A stretch of 64,000 nt of DNA from JALYGY01 sp963800975 (GTDB lineage Bacteria > Actinomycetota > Rubrobacteria > Rubrobacterales > Rubrobacteraceae), in NCBI GenBank assembly GCA_963800975.1, contig CAWDDB010000013.1, positions 310,001-374,000 on the forward strand, in the 5' to 3' direction. Below are positions 36,937-45,675 of this stretch, one piece after another; within the stretch, counting starts at the first letter, position 1, and each line of letters starts with the position of its first letter. A program made the translations under genes and the position numbers. Under the pieces are notes generated by a model, which was not told the origin of the DNA, searched no databases, and saw nothing but the letters and a program-made list of their open reading frames with translations.

Positions 36937-37743
36937 CTACCTGGTCAATAGCTCATCGTTGGTGAGGCGGGTGACGAACATGTGGCCTGGGCTGTGCGTG
37001 ATCGCGAGCTCCGGCGCCGCCTCCAGCGCGACCGCCTGCGGCGTCACCCCGCAGGCCCAGAACACGGGCAGCTCACCCTCGCGCACCTCCACCGGGTCGC
37101 CGTAGTCGGGGCTGTCCAGGTCCTTTATGCCGATGGCGCCTGGCTCGCCAACGTGCACCGGCGCCCCGTGCACCTGCGGTACCCTCGCCGTCACGGTCGT
37201 CGCCAGCGGCACGAGGTGGGCGGGTATCGGGCGCATGGAGACCACGAGCGGTCCTGAGAACTCGCCGGCGGGGGTGCAGGGGATGTTCGTGCGGTACATG
37301 GGCACGTTCGTCCCGGCCTCGATGTGGCGCAAAGGAACGCCCGACCTCAGCAACGCTTGCTCGAAGGAGAAGCTGCAGCCGATAAGGAACGCCACGAGGT
37401 CGTCCTGCCAGAGATCCCGCACCTCCGTCGGTTCCGCATCGAGGCTCCCTTTGCGGAACACCCGGTAGCGCGGAAGGTCGGTCCTGATATCGGCGCCGGC
37501 CGCGTTGAGCCTCGGCTCGGGGTCACCTGGGTCCGTGACCTCTATAAGGGGGCAGGGCTTCGGATTGCGTAAGCAGAAGCGCAGGAAGTCGAAGGCGTCC
37601 TCGTACGGCAGGATGACCAGGTTCGTCTGCACGAAATCTCGACAGATGCCCGGCGTGGGCCGATCCCACGCGCCCGATCGGCAAGCCTCCCACGCGGCCT
37701 CGGGGCCGGCCGTCGCCAGGTCTGCGGCGGTTATGGTTCTCAT
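36937..37743 (-). CDS. DUF1445 family protein (putative hydro-lyase, YcsI-like)
   Basis: 268 residues. Family landmarks are ATAGPEAAWEACRSGAWDRPTPGICRDFVQTNLVILP, LIGCSFSFEQALLRSGVPLRHIEAGTNVPMYRTNIPC and FWACGVTPQAVALEAAPELAITHSPGHMFVTRL. The Cys and Glu-Ala-Gly positions are conserved in bacterial YcsI proteins. A DUF1445 domain also makes up part of mammalian D-glutamate cyclase, whose catalytic half I believe is a different domain. In bacteria the gene often sits beside hyuAB- or pxp-type oxoprolinases. It is first in the row leading to the transporter and hyuAB genes, 185 bases upstream. Confidence 0.85.
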   Translation of the reverse strand: MRTITAADLATAGPEAAWEACRSGAWDRPTPGICRDFVQTNLVILPYEDAFDFLRFCLRNPKPCPLIEVTDPGDPEPRLNAAGADIRTDLPRYRVFRKGSLDAEPTEVRDLWQDDLVAFLIGCSFSFEQALLRSGVPLRHIEAGTNVPMYRTNIPCTPAGEFSGPLVVSMRPIPAHLVPLATTVTARVPQVHGAPVHVGEPGAIGIKDLDSPDYGDPVEVREGELPVFWACGVTPQAVALEAAPELAITHSPGHMFVTRLTNDELLTR

Positions 37744-37955
37744 GGCTCTTTTACATCCTTCCCTATCAGACCCCTGCCCCTCGCAACCATGGCGGTATAC
37801 GTGACGCGATGTGACCGTACCGCTCTCCTGTTCTTACCAGATCTCTGCATGACACTTCCTCTCTTCGCCTTCGCAGGAAGACGACCGCCCGCCAGGCGTC
37901 ATTCTGTCAAACCTCGCACCCAGCGTCCAAGAGACCGGGAGATGCCGGTCACGAA

Positions 37956-37989
37956 CGAGGGCCGGGTCTCCGAAGAGACCCGGCCCTCG
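37956..37989 (-). terminator. Perfect 15-bp hairpin with CGAA loop
   Basis: CGAGGGCCGGGTCTC (37956-37970) pairs without mismatch with 37975-37989 around a four-base CGAA loop. It lies about 20 bases beyond the stop of the remnant at 38011. It has the shape of an intrinsic terminator, though the following sequence lacks a clear U-tract. It seems to be what remains of the end of a lost gene. Confidence 0.65.
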
Positions 37990-38010
37990 CCAGCGCGGCT
38001 ACACGCTATC

Positions 38011-38112
38011 CTAGTTGACTACCCTGGATGTCCATGTCTTGGACGTCCTGTTGCCCGCCTGGTCCGTGGCGGTGACCCTGACCGAGTGTCGGGCGACTGC
38101 TCGCCCATACGC
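38011..38112 (-). pseudogene. 3' remnant of an Ig-like-repeat extracellular protein
   Basis: The minus strand reads HSVRVTATDQAGNRTSKTW, then TSRVVN and a TAG stop at 38011. The VRVTATDQAGN phrase is a hallmark of the last strands of bacterial Ig-like or PKD-type domains in large surface proteins. Upstream, the frame meets a stop at 38113-38115 and no homologous sequence continues. Only the last 30 or so codons and the terminator hairpin survive, so this is a gene fragment left by deletion or rearrangement. Confidence 0.6.
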
Positions 38113-38394
38113 TCACCCGATAAATGAGGCGGAACCCTGCCCCGTCGGCCAAAGAACCCGCCTCGACTGGCGCACCTCGGCGCCCGAAAAAACTGTTGCT
38201 TGGGCCCTGCGCGAAGCACAGTGGGCGGGTGGCCGATCTTGATGGGTCAGGTGACCCATTTTGCGCGGGTCGATGCACGGAGGGGCAGCCTACTAGAGGT
38301 CAGGCGTCGGGCCGCGGGAAATGGAGCGTGCCAGCGTGGTGTCGGGCCAAACCCGAGCGACGAGAGGTTCGCGTTGGGGCGCCTCCAGTACGCC
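38113..38394. other. Intergenic, no gene recognised
   Basis: These bases join the surface-protein remnant to the response-regulator gene. Only short overlapping frames occur and none has an SD or a recognisable motif. I see no promoter or RNA structure I can defend. Confidence 0.5.
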
Positions 38395-39078
38395 CTAGGA
38401 GGCTGTGTCCTTGTCGGTCAGGAGTCCCAGCCGTGCGGCTTCGACGGCGGCCTGGGCACGGTCTGAGACCTCGAGCTTGGCGATGATGTGCTCCAGGTGC
38501 CTCGTTACCGTCGAGAGGCTCAGGTGCAGATCCCGCGCTATCTGGCGGTTGGTCTTGCCTCTGGCGATGTGGGTTACCACCTCGAGCTCGCGGGGGGTCA
38601 GGGGGTTCTCCCGGAGGTAACGCGGCGCCGCGGGGAGGCCGCCGGTTGGGGGCCATGCGTGGGACGTCTCGCGATAAAGCTGCCTCAGGAGCCGCATGGC
38701 CAGCTCCCGGTTCATGGGAGACATCCCCTGCGCCGAACTCCTCACCGCGTTTAGCAGCTGCGTCGCCGTAAAATCCCTGGGGACGTAGCCCGCGGCTCCG
38801 GCCCTCACGACCTCGAGCAGCGTGTCCTCGTCCTCGTTGGCGACGAGGACCAGCACGCTCGTCTCGGGGTGTTCGGCCGGCACGGTTCGGATGGCTTCGA
38901 TCCCCCCGGGGTCCAGCGACTCCAGGTCGACCAGCATCAGGTTCGGGCGCAGCTCGTGGCAAAGCCGCGTGGCCTCCTGCGCCCCCCAGGTCTCGCCGAC
39001 CACCACGAGGTCGGGGCTGCTGGAGAGCACGGTCGTGATCCCGACCCGCCTGAGCGGGTCGTCGCTCACGACGAGCAC
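38395..39078 (-). CDS. Orphan NarL/LuxR-family response regulator
   Basis: 227 residues from GTG 39078 (GTG 39069 is also possible). The receiver domain has SDDPLRRVGI with the acidic pair, phosphoacceptor Asp51 in LMLVDLESLDPGG, a Val-Ala switch in VLVLVANEDEDT instead of Thr/Ser, and Arg in YVPRDFT where the conserved Lys is expected. The LuxR helix-turn-helix is LTPRELEVVTHIARGKTNRQIARDLHLSLSTVTRHLEHIIAKLEVSDRAQA. The loss of the switch Thr and the Lys suggests phosphorylation-independent control. No kinase gene lies nearby. Confidence 0.86.
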   Translation of the reverse strand: MLVVSDDPLRRVGITTVLSSSPDLVVVGETWGAQEATRLCHELRPNLMLVDLESLDPGGIEAIRTVPAEHPETSVLVLVANEDEDTLLEVVRAGAAGYVPRDFTATQLLNAVRSSAQGMSPMNRELAMRLLRQLYRETSHAWPPTGGLPAAPRYLRENPLTPRELEVVTHIARGKTNRQIARDLHLSLSTVTRHLEHIIAKLEVSDRAQAAVEAARLGLLTDKDTAS

Positions 39079-39414
39079 CTCGTAGGCCGTCGGGGCCGAC
39101 CCCGCGAGATCGCCGGTATGGCCACCATCGGTATGGGTGATCGTACGGCCCTCCTAGCGGATACGCCCCCGGCCTCTTCTGTTCGACCCCGCGTGCCGGC
39201 TGGCGTCTCCCGGTCTGGCCACGTAGCGGCGCATTTACACCATCGTGCCTGCCAGCACCACCCTAAAGCTTCCGACGGGAGACCGCATCTACAGAACTGC
39301 ACATTTTCCTGCAGATGGATAGATCTCGATCGGAGCCGGGCTTTGTTGCGGGAGGACGCCAAGACTACGCGGACCGTGGCGAAGGAACCTGCGCCGTTAC
39401 GCTTCGGTGTCCGG
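39079..39414. other. Intergenic between response regulator and CoA-transferase
   Basis: 336 bases. It should hold the promoter of the response regulator and the 3' end of the CoA-transferase transcript. Only short unsupported frames are present; no hairpin with a T-run or consensus promoter stands out. Confidence 0.45.
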
Positions 39415-40560
39415 CTACCAGCCCTCCGCTTCGACCTCTCGCGTGTGCTGACCTAGCGTCGGCGGGGGACGGCGAACGGGCGGACGCTCGCCGTCGAGGA
39501 GCACGGGCGAGGCGAGCATTTCGAGCGTGCCGGCCAGGGGGTGCTCGACCTCCTGCAGCATGTCCGTGCTCGAGAGGTGCTCGTCCGAGAGCGCCTCGGC
39601 GAGCGTGTTGACCGGCCCGCAAGGCACACCGGCGTCCCGGATCCTCTCCACCCACTCGTCGGCCGGCCGCCCGGATAGCACCTCCTGCATCAGCGCCGCG
39701 AGTTCCTCGCGGTTCGCCACCCTATCCGGGTTCGTGGAGAAGCGTTCGTCCTCCGCGACATCCGCCCGTTCCATGGCTTCGCACAGCCTCGCGAACTGGG
39801 CGTCGTTGCCAACGGCCACGGCGATCTGCTTGTCCGAAGTGTCGAAGGTCTGGTAAGGGACGATCGTGGGGTGGGCGTTGCCCATTTGGCCCTTGTCCTC
39901 TCCCGAGACGAGGTACTCCTGGCCGCGGTTGGCGAGCCAGGAGAGGGTGCTCTCGAAGAGCGGGACCTCGACGCGCGCGCCTTCGCCTGTGGCTTCGCGT
40001 TTGTGCAGCGCGGCCAGGATCGCGGTCGCGGCGTGCAGACCGCACACGATGTCCGCGATCGCCACGCCCACCTTCGTCGGTTCGCCCTCCGGCTCCGGGA
40101 AGCCGGTGATTCCCATAACGCCGGCGCGGGCCTGGATCAGGAAGTCGTACCCCGGACGTGCCCCGTCTTTCCCCGGCCCGAAGCCGGTGATGGAACAGTA
40201 TACGAGCCCCGGGTTTAGTTCCCTCAGCGCCTCGTAGCCGAGGCCGAGTTTGTCGAGGCCGCCGCGCTTCATGTTCTCGATAACCACGTCCGCGCCAGCC
40301 GCGAGGCTCCTGATCCTCTCCTGCCCCTCCGGGCTTTTGAGGTCGACGCCGACGGAGCGCTTGTTGCGGTTTACCGAGAGGAAGTAGGCCGCCTCGCCTC
40401 CGGCGAACGGCGGGCCCCACTGGCGGGTGTCGTCGCCACGCTCGGGGTGCTCGACCTTGAGCACGTCTGCTCCCAGGTCCCCGAGCACCATCGTCGCGTA
40501 CGGCCCGGCCAGGACGCGCGAGAGATCCAGGACCCTCACGCCTTCCAGCGGCAGCTTCAT
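39415..40560 (-). CDS. CaiB/BaiF (class III) CoA-transferase
   Basis: 381 residues. Family motifs are LEGVRVLDLSRVLAGPYATMVLGDLGADVLKVEHPERGDDTR, NRNKRSVGVDLKSPEGQE, ITGFGPGKDGARPGYDFLIQARAGVMGITGFP with the catalytic Asp in PGYDFLIQA, and GCHPxGPVN-like GVPCGPVNTLAEAL. Such enzymes move CoA between carboxylic acids. Close relatives are succinyl-CoA:glutarate and succinate-hydroxymethylglutarate CoA-transferases, and the neighbouring glutaryl-CoA-dehydrogenase-like gene supports glutarate activation here. It overlaps the cupin gene by four bases. Confidence 0.91.
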   Translation of the reverse strand: MKLPLEGVRVLDLSRVLAGPYATMVLGDLGADVLKVEHPERGDDTRQWGPPFAGGEAAYFLSVNRNKRSVGVDLKSPEGQERIRSLAAGADVVIENMKRGGLDKLGLGYEALRELNPGLVYCSITGFGPGKDGARPGYDFLIQARAGVMGITGFPEPEGEPTKVGVAIADIVCGLHAATAILAALHKREATGEGARVEVPLFESTLSWLANRGQEYLVSGEDKGQMGNAHPTIVPYQTFDTSDKQIAVAVGNDAQFARLCEAMERADVAEDERFSTNPDRVANREELAALMQEVLSGRPADEWVERIRDAGVPCGPVNTLAEALSDEHLSSTDMLQEVEHPLAGTLEMLASPVLLDGERPPVRRPPPTLGQHTREVEAEGW

Positions 40561-40943
40561 CCCCGCGCGTCCGGGTGGTCGTCTATGAGGAATAGCTGCG
40601 TCGGGACGGGGGCCAGGTTGCGGCCCCTGTGCGCCCCGGCGCCGAGCGCCGCGGGCGGAAGCAAGAAGGCTTCGCCCTCGGAGGTGCGCAGCGGATCGCT
40701 GCCGTCGTCGAACTCGTACTCGATCTCACCCTCCACGACGTAGCCGCGGTGACCCTCCTCGCACCACTGCTCCCGGCCCGCGCCCTCCGCGTACCGGACC
40801 ATGGCCCAGCGCGCTCCCCCGACCTCGACCTCCCTGGCCGTGATGCCTGGCGCGTCTTCGGCCCAATCCAACTCCCCGAAGGGGACCCTGCGTGGGTCCT
40901 CCACGTCCGCCTCCGATCCATTTCCCGTTACCAGCCGGTACAT
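40557..40943 (-). CDS. Cupin-domain protein
   Basis: 128 residues. The cupin core shows REQWCEEGHRGYVVEGEIEYEF (motif 1) and LRTSEGEAFLLPPAALGAGAHRG (motif 2, with a His at its end); the usual His-x-His of motif 1 is changed to CEEGH, so a metal site may be altered. Its start precedes the CoA-transferase by an ATGA overlap, so the two are co-translated. The role is unknown, possibly a sensor or accessory protein of the acid pathway. Confidence 0.78.
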   Translation of the reverse strand: MYRLVTGNGSEADVEDPRRVPFGELDWAEDAPGITAREVEVGGARWAMVRYAEGAGREQWCEEGHRGYVVEGEIEYEFDDGSDPLRTSEGEAFLLPPAALGAGAHRGRNLAPVPTQLFLIDDHPDARG

Positions 40944-41062
40944 CCTACAGCACCCGTTTTCGCGCGGCCCCGCCCTGGTGAGAGCTTTCGTAACGCGCCG
41001 GCGAACCGGTGTGGGATAATCCGGGCAATCGTCGGTGAAGCGGTAACGCGCGAGGAGAGACC

Positions 41063-42265
41063 ATGACCACGACCATGCAGAGGACGGACCCCGGTCGGCC
41101 GGGCACGCAGGACTTCCTGATGATCGACGCCCACCTCTCTGAGGAAGAGCTGGCGGTCAGGGAGGGCGTCCGCCGCTTCGTGGTGGAGAAGATCAAGCCG
41201 AATATCAAGGATTGGTACGACGCGGCCATCTTCCCGAGGGAGATAGTGCCCGAGTTCGCCGAGCTGGGCGTGCTCGGCATGCACCTCTCGGGCTACGGCT
41301 GCGCGGGGCGGAGCGCAGTCGAGTACGGGCTCGCGTGCATGGAGCTCGAGGCCGGGGACTCAGGCCTCAGGACCTTCGTCTCCGTCCAGGGCTCCCTCGC
41401 CATGTCTGCGATCCACAAGTTCGGCAGCGAGGAGCAGAAGGAAGGCTGGCTCCCCAGGATGGCCAGGGGCGAGGCCATAGGTTGCTTCGGCCTCACCGAA
41501 CCGACCGCGGGCTCCGATCCGGCGAGCATGAAGACCCACGCCCGCAGGGACGGATCCGACTGGGTACTGAACGGCTCGAAGCGCTGGATCGGCCTGGCGA
41601 CCATCGCCGACGTGGCCGTGGTCTGGGCGCGCACCGACGAGGAGAAGAACCCGGTGAGGGGCTTCCTCGTCCCGACGGATGCACCCGGCTTCTCGGCCAC
41701 GAACATCACCCCGAAGCTCTCGATGCGCGCCTCGATCCAGTGCGACATCGACCTCGAGGACGTCAGGCTCCCCGAGAGCGCGATGTTGCCCGAGGCGAGG
41801 GGCCTCGGCGGACCTTTCGCCTGCCTCAACGAGGCGCGCTACGGGATCGTATGGGGCGCGATGGGGGCGGCGAGGGACTGCTACGAGTCGGCCCTCGATT
41901 ACGCCCTGGCGCGCGAGCAGTTCGGCAGGCCCATAGCCTCGTTCCAGCTCGTGCAGCAGAAGCTCGCGGGGATGCTGATCGAGATCGGCAAGGGGACGCT
42001 CCTCGCGCTGCACCTCGGCCGCATGAAGGACGCGGGCACGATCAGGTCCGAGCACATAAGCTTCGGCAAGCTCAACAACGTCCGTGAGGCCATAGAGATC
42101 GCGCGCGAGGCCCGGACCGTCTTCGGCGGCAACGGGGTGACCCTGGATCACCCGCCCATGCGCCACATGAGCAACCTGGAGAGCGTGAGGACCTACGAGG
42201 GCACCGACGAGGTCCACACCCTTATCCTGGGCAACGCCATAACCGGCATCCCCGCCTTCCGATAG
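41063..42265 (+). CDS. Glutaryl-CoA dehydrogenase-like acyl-CoA dehydrogenase
   Basis: 400 residues. FAD-binding motifs are CFGLTEPTAGSDPASM and KRWIGLATIADVAVVWA; the arginine-containing substrate region and the C-terminal FGGNGVTLDHPPMRHMSNLESVRTYEGTDEVHTLILGNAITG follow, with catalytic Glu379 in YEGTDEVH. This set is typical of glutaryl-CoA dehydrogenase, which oxidises and decarboxylates glutaryl-CoA to crotonyl-CoA. The gene is divergent from the cupin and CoA-transferase pair, sharing a 120-base promoter region. Crotonyl-CoA could feed the PHA pathway further along. Confidence 0.9.
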   Translation: MTTTMQRTDPGRPGTQDFLMIDAHLSEEELAVREGVRRFVVEKIKPNIKDWYDAAIFPREIVPEFAELGVLGMHLSGYGCAGRSAVEYGLACMELEAGDSGLRTFVSVQGSLAMSAIHKFGSEEQKEGWLPRMARGEAIGCFGLTEPTAGSDPASMKTHARRDGSDWVLNGSKRWIGLATIADVAVVWARTDEEKNPVRGFLVPTDAPGFSATNITPKLSMRASIQCDIDLEDVRLPESAMLPEARGLGGPFACLNEARYGIVWGAMGAARDCYESALDYALAREQFGRPIASFQLVQQKLAGMLIEIGKGTLLALHLGRMKDAGTIRSEHISFGKLNNVREAIEIAREARTVFGGNGVTLDHPPMRHMSNLESVRTYEGTDEVHTLILGNAITGIPAFR

Positions 42266-42520
42266 ACGGAGTCGTTGGAGACCCATCGCCTATTCTTTCG
42301 TCTCCGGTTTCTACAGTTCTAGCGGGGAACCTGGGGGAATTCAAAGGCGCCCGCGACACCGCGAAGGTCGGAGCGAAGGCGCTCAAGCGGCGAACGTCTT
42401 GGGTCCTTAAATGAGCATGCCTCCCTGGCCAAGAGATGTCGAGCGCTGCCACGTCCTCGGGACCACCAGCGCTTCAGGCTTCCACCACCACGGTTAGAGG
42501 CACGCGTCCGGGGCAGATGG

Positions 42521-43228
42521 TCACCCTGCGGGATGTCTGCCGCGTGACCTCGACCGTACCGAGGCACGCCAGGCTGGCAGCATGAGCGCCGCCCCGACGA
42601 GGAAGCACACCGCCCCGAGGAACGTTCCCGCGTTGGCCAGAGGAAGGTCGATCGGGCTGTCGGTGCTCGGCAACACAAAGCTCGCGAGCGCCGACATCAT
42701 GAAGGCCACCGAGCCCAGCATGTTGAGCCACGCGATCGACCACGGCAGGGTTGGCAACCGCAGACGCCAGAACCCACCCCCGAGGGCCGAGATCGCGTAC
42801 GTGCTGGCTACGAGAAACAGAACAGAGCCAAAGATGTCCGGTCGCCAGACGTGCTTGTCGGCCTCCGCCGCATTGAGGTTTTGCAGGGTGGCTGCGAGCG
42901 TGCTGCTATTGAAGAAAAGCGTCCCGGGGAACTGCGTGGCCGCCGCCAGCCAGTTCTTGTCGCGCGGCCGCCAAGCCCACGGCAGGGCCTGGATGCGAGC
43001 GTGCTGGCGCTGTTCGTCGACGCCCGTCATCCCGGGACTTTGCGCTTGTACCAACTGGCAGTACGACGCCGACGTGAAGAAGATCGATCCGACGAAGAAG
43101 GTCATGGCGTCCGCGGCCGCTCCGACCGCGTGCAGGTATGCGGGAATCGTGCCCAGGGCGAAGCAAGACGCGCCGAGCATGAACAGCCAGGCGATGGCAG
43201 AGTTCAGGCGAGCCGGTTCCGCGCGCAT
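42521..43228 (-). CDS. Membrane protein with YrhK-like region
   Basis: 235 residues with about six hydrophobic helices (IAWLFMLGASCFALGTIPAYLHAV, AMTFFVGSIFFTSASYCQLVQA, IFGSVLFLVASTYAISALGGGFW and others). The GSIFFTSASYCQLVQA and FFNSSTLAATLQNL segments resemble the YrhK-type small membrane domain repeated twice. No catalytic motif is present. It is divergent from the MFS gene. Function unknown. Confidence 0.65.
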   Translation of the reverse strand: MRAEPARLNSAIAWLFMLGASCFALGTIPAYLHAVGAAADAMTFFVGSIFFTSASYCQLVQAQSPGMTGVDEQRQHARIQALPWAWRPRDKNWLAAATQFPGTLFFNSSTLAATLQNLNAAEADKHVWRPDIFGSVLFLVASTYAISALGGGFWRLRLPTLPWSIAWLNMLGSVAFMMSALASFVLPSTDSPIDLPLANAGTFLGAVCFLVGAALMLPAWRASVRSRSRGRHPAG

Positions 43229-43529
43229 GCTAACCCAGAGGCCGGATCACGCCACGGGTCGACTCTGGCAACCTGGACAGCATCAGCAGACTCTCCCAGT
43301 TTTCGGTGTGCTCCGCCTTCTTGGGGCGCCTTCTTACGCTCATCCTTCCCCCTACCGTTAATAGCATCGTGGAATCGGAAGGATGCCACGTGGCCAAGCC
43401 TTGGGCTAGCTCAGGATTCATCCATCGGGCAAAGGTAGCGGACTCCGAACCTCCCAGGACATAACTTCTAGGCGGTCGGGTCAACAGGCCTGGCCACGAG
43501 CAGACCGCGTTCGAGGTTAACATAAGCCT
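43229..43529. other. Divergent promoter region
   Basis: 301 bases between the membrane-protein gene (minus) and the MFS gene (plus). Both promoters must lie here, but I could not pick convincing -35 and -10 pairs. No gene or hairpin is visible. Confidence 0.45.
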
Positions 43530-44789
43530 GTGAGCAGCGAGCCACGCACCGGAGCAGCACCGGACCACTTCGTGCGCACGCCTTCGACGTGGCTGGCGTA
43601 CCTCCTGATCGGGTACTTCATGTACGTGCAGGCTTCGCTCGGCCCGATCATCCCGTTCCTGCGCGAGGATCTCTCGCTCGGCTACGGGGCCGCAGGGCTG
43701 CACTTCGGCGCCTTCGCCCTCGGCGTGTTGTTCACGGGCTTGCTGGGCGACCGTCCGGCGCGTCTGCTGGGGAGGCGCAGGACGCTCTGGATCGGGGCCG
43801 CCGGGATGGCGGCCGCGGCGCTGGGCATCGCCGTGGCCAACACCGCCCTGGTTAGCCTCCTTGCCACCCTCGCCGCCGGCTTCTGCGGCAGCCTCCTGAT
43901 AATGAGCGCCCAGGCGGCCCTCTCGGATCTGCACGGTGGCTGGAGAGCCGCCGCCATCTCCGAGGCGAACGTGGCGGCCGGGGCGACGGCGATACTCGCC
44001 CCGCTGCTGGTCGGTGTCTTCGCCCGCACCGAGATCCCGGGCTGGCGCGGCGCGCTGATCTGCGGCGTTCTGTTGCTCGTGGCTATCTCCATCTTCCTCG
44101 GACGCGCACCAGTCCCGAGCGCCAGCCCAGCGTCGAGCAGCCCGGACGAGCGGGAGGCTAGAAAGGCCGGCCCGGTCCTGTCCAACGTCTTCTGGGGCTG
44201 GTGCGCGGTGATCTTCTTCTGCACCTCGATCGAGTGGAGCGTGGCCTACTGGGGCGCTTCGTTTCTGGAGGGCGAGGCCGGGCTCGCGGCGGCCGACGCC
44301 GCGACGCTTATGGGCGCCTACTTCGTGGCGCTGCTGCTGGGACGGATACTGGGAAGCCGTCTGGCCCGCAGGGTACGCGCGGGTAAGCTGCTGGTGGGCT
44401 CGGTGATCCTCGCTGCCGCCGGTTTCCTGCCTTTCTGGCTCGCACCCCTGGTCTCATCACCCACGCTAGCCGGCGTCGCCGTAAGCGTTGCGGGCCTCTT
44501 CGTAGCCGGTCTCGGCATCGGAAATCTGTACCCGCTGGCCGCCTCCCTGGCGACGGGCTCCGCCTCCGACGTGGTCGACCTGGCCACCTCCCGGATCGCC
44601 CTGGCCGTCGGCTGCGCGACCCTCCTCGTGCCCCCGGCCCTGGGTATCGTCGCCGACCGCCTCGGCCTCGGCAGGGCCTACGCCATCGTCGCGGCCCTCC
44701 TGCTGGTAGCGATCGTCATCGTGACCACCGTGGACCGCGCCTCGATCAGGCACGAAAAAGGAGGGGAGCAGTTCCCCGCCCAAAAGTAG
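43530..44789 (+). CDS. MFS transporter
   Basis: 419 residues, GTG start. Twelve helices are predicted, with a loop 2-3 motif GDRPARLLGRRRTLWIG and a central cytosolic loop rich in Ser/Pro (about residues 190-220). The pattern fits the FucP/YbjJ-like group of sugar or drug carriers. The substrate is unknown. It converges on the fabG-type gene with 16 bases between the stop codons. Confidence 0.84.
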   Translation: MSSEPRTGAAPDHFVRTPSTWLAYLLIGYFMYVQASLGPIIPFLREDLSLGYGAAGLHFGAFALGVLFTGLLGDRPARLLGRRRTLWIGAAGMAAAALGIAVANTALVSLLATLAAGFCGSLLIMSAQAALSDLHGGWRAAAISEANVAAGATAILAPLLVGVFARTEIPGWRGALICGVLLLVAISIFLGRAPVPSASPASSSPDEREARKAGPVLSNVFWGWCAVIFFCTSIEWSVAYWGASFLEGEAGLAAADAATLMGAYFVALLLGRILGSRLARRVRAGKLLVGSVILAAAGFLPFWLAPLVSSPTLAGVAVSVAGLFVAGLGIGNLYPLAASLATGSASDVVDLATSRIALAVGCATLLVPPALGIVADRLGLGRAYAIVAALLLVAIVIVTTVDRASIRHEKGGEQFPAQK

Positions 44790-44805
44790 CTGACCGCTGG
44801 GAGCC

Positions 44806-45573
44806 CTAGATCACCGAGCTCGCGGGGCCGCCGGCGACGTAGATGGTCTCGCCGCTGATGTAGGAGGCGTCGTCGGAGACCAGGAACGCGACCACGTTGG
44901 CGATGTCCTCGACCCGCCCGAAGCGCTTGAGCGGGATGTTCTTGGCGAACCGCTCCTTCATGTCCTCCATGGTCATGCCGGCGCGTTCCGCCGCTTCTTT
45001 GGTCATCTCGGTCTCGACCCAGCCCGGCGCGACCGCGTTGACGTTTATGTTGAAACGCCCGAGCTCGAGGGCCAACGTCCTCGCCAGCGCCTGCAACCCG
45101 GCCTTGGCCGAGGAGTAGTTGGCCTGCCCGCGATTGCCGAGCGCAACGATCGAACTCGTCATCACGATCTTGCCGTACTCTTGCTCCACCATGTACTTCT
45201 GGGCGGCCCTGGAGCACAGGAAGCTCCCCTTCAGGTGCACGTCCAGCACCGTGTCCCAGTCGTCCTCGCTCATCTTGAAGGCCAGGTTGTCCCGCAATAC
45301 CCCGGCGTTGTTGACCAGGATGTCGATGCGCCCGAAGTGGTTGGCTATCTCCTCGAAAGCAGCCTCGACCTGCTGGGCGCTCGATACGTCACAAGCGACG
45401 GCAAGCCCTTCCGCGCCGGCAGCTTCTACCCCCTCAACAGTCTCCCGCGCTGCATCCGCGGAGAGGTCGACGACCGCGACGTTGGCACCTTCCTGCGCCA
45501 GCCGGATCGCCTCCGCGGCACCGATGCCTCGCGCTGCCCCAGTTACGACCGCCACCCGTCCACTTAGTCTCAC
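44806..45573 (-). CDS. fabG: FabG/PhaB-type 3-oxoacyl reductase (SDR)
   Basis: 255 residues, GTG start behind AGGAAGGG. All SDR motifs are intact: VTGAARGIGAAEA for NADPH, NNAGV, the catalytic Ser in TSSIVALGNRGQANYSSAKAG with Tyr and Lys. It reduces 3-oxoacyl-CoA or -ACP to the (R)-3-hydroxyacyl form. Its own promoter (45647-45675) carries a dyad element shared with other PHA genes. With the second reductase next door it would supply (R)-3-hydroxybutyryl-CoA for polymerisation; the exact split of duties is unknown. Confidence 0.87.
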   Translation of the reverse strand: MRLSGRVAVVTGAARGIGAAEAIRLAQEGANVAVVDLSADAARETVEGVEAAGAEGLAVACDVSSAQQVEAAFEEIANHFGRIDILVNNAGVLRDNLAFKMSEDDWDTVLDVHLKGSFLCSRAAQKYMVEQEYGKIVMTSSIVALGNRGQANYSSAKAGLQALARTLALELGRFNINVNAVAPGWVETEMTKEAAERAGMTMEDMKERFAKNIPLKRFGRVEDIANVVAFLVSDDASYISGETIYVAGGPASSVI

Positions 45574-45646
45574 TAGTCCACCCTTCCTGACCGCCAGATT
45601 TGCAGCAGCACGCCGTACGCGTGCGGAGTTTGTTACATAGACGCAA

Positions 45647-45675
45647 ATTGTATACGAGACGCATTTATGTGTCCA
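45647..45675 (-). promoter_or_regulatory. fabG promoter with overlapping operator
   Basis: On the minus strand TGGACA (-35, 45670-45675) and TACAAT (-10, 45647-45652) are separated by 17 bases. The element CACATAAATG overlaps the -35 and the spacer. Position relative to the GTG at 45573 leaves a leader of about 70 bases. Confidence 0.55.

Noticed and set aside
42266..42520. Possible hairpin GGAGAC...GTCTCC after the glutaryl-CoA dehydrogenase-like gene
   Set aside because: Only six base pairs with a 17-base loop and no T-run; too weak to call a terminator.
43230..43934. 234-residue ORF on the minus strand
   Set aside because: Overlaps the start of the MFS gene and the divergent promoter region; composition indicates a shadow frame.
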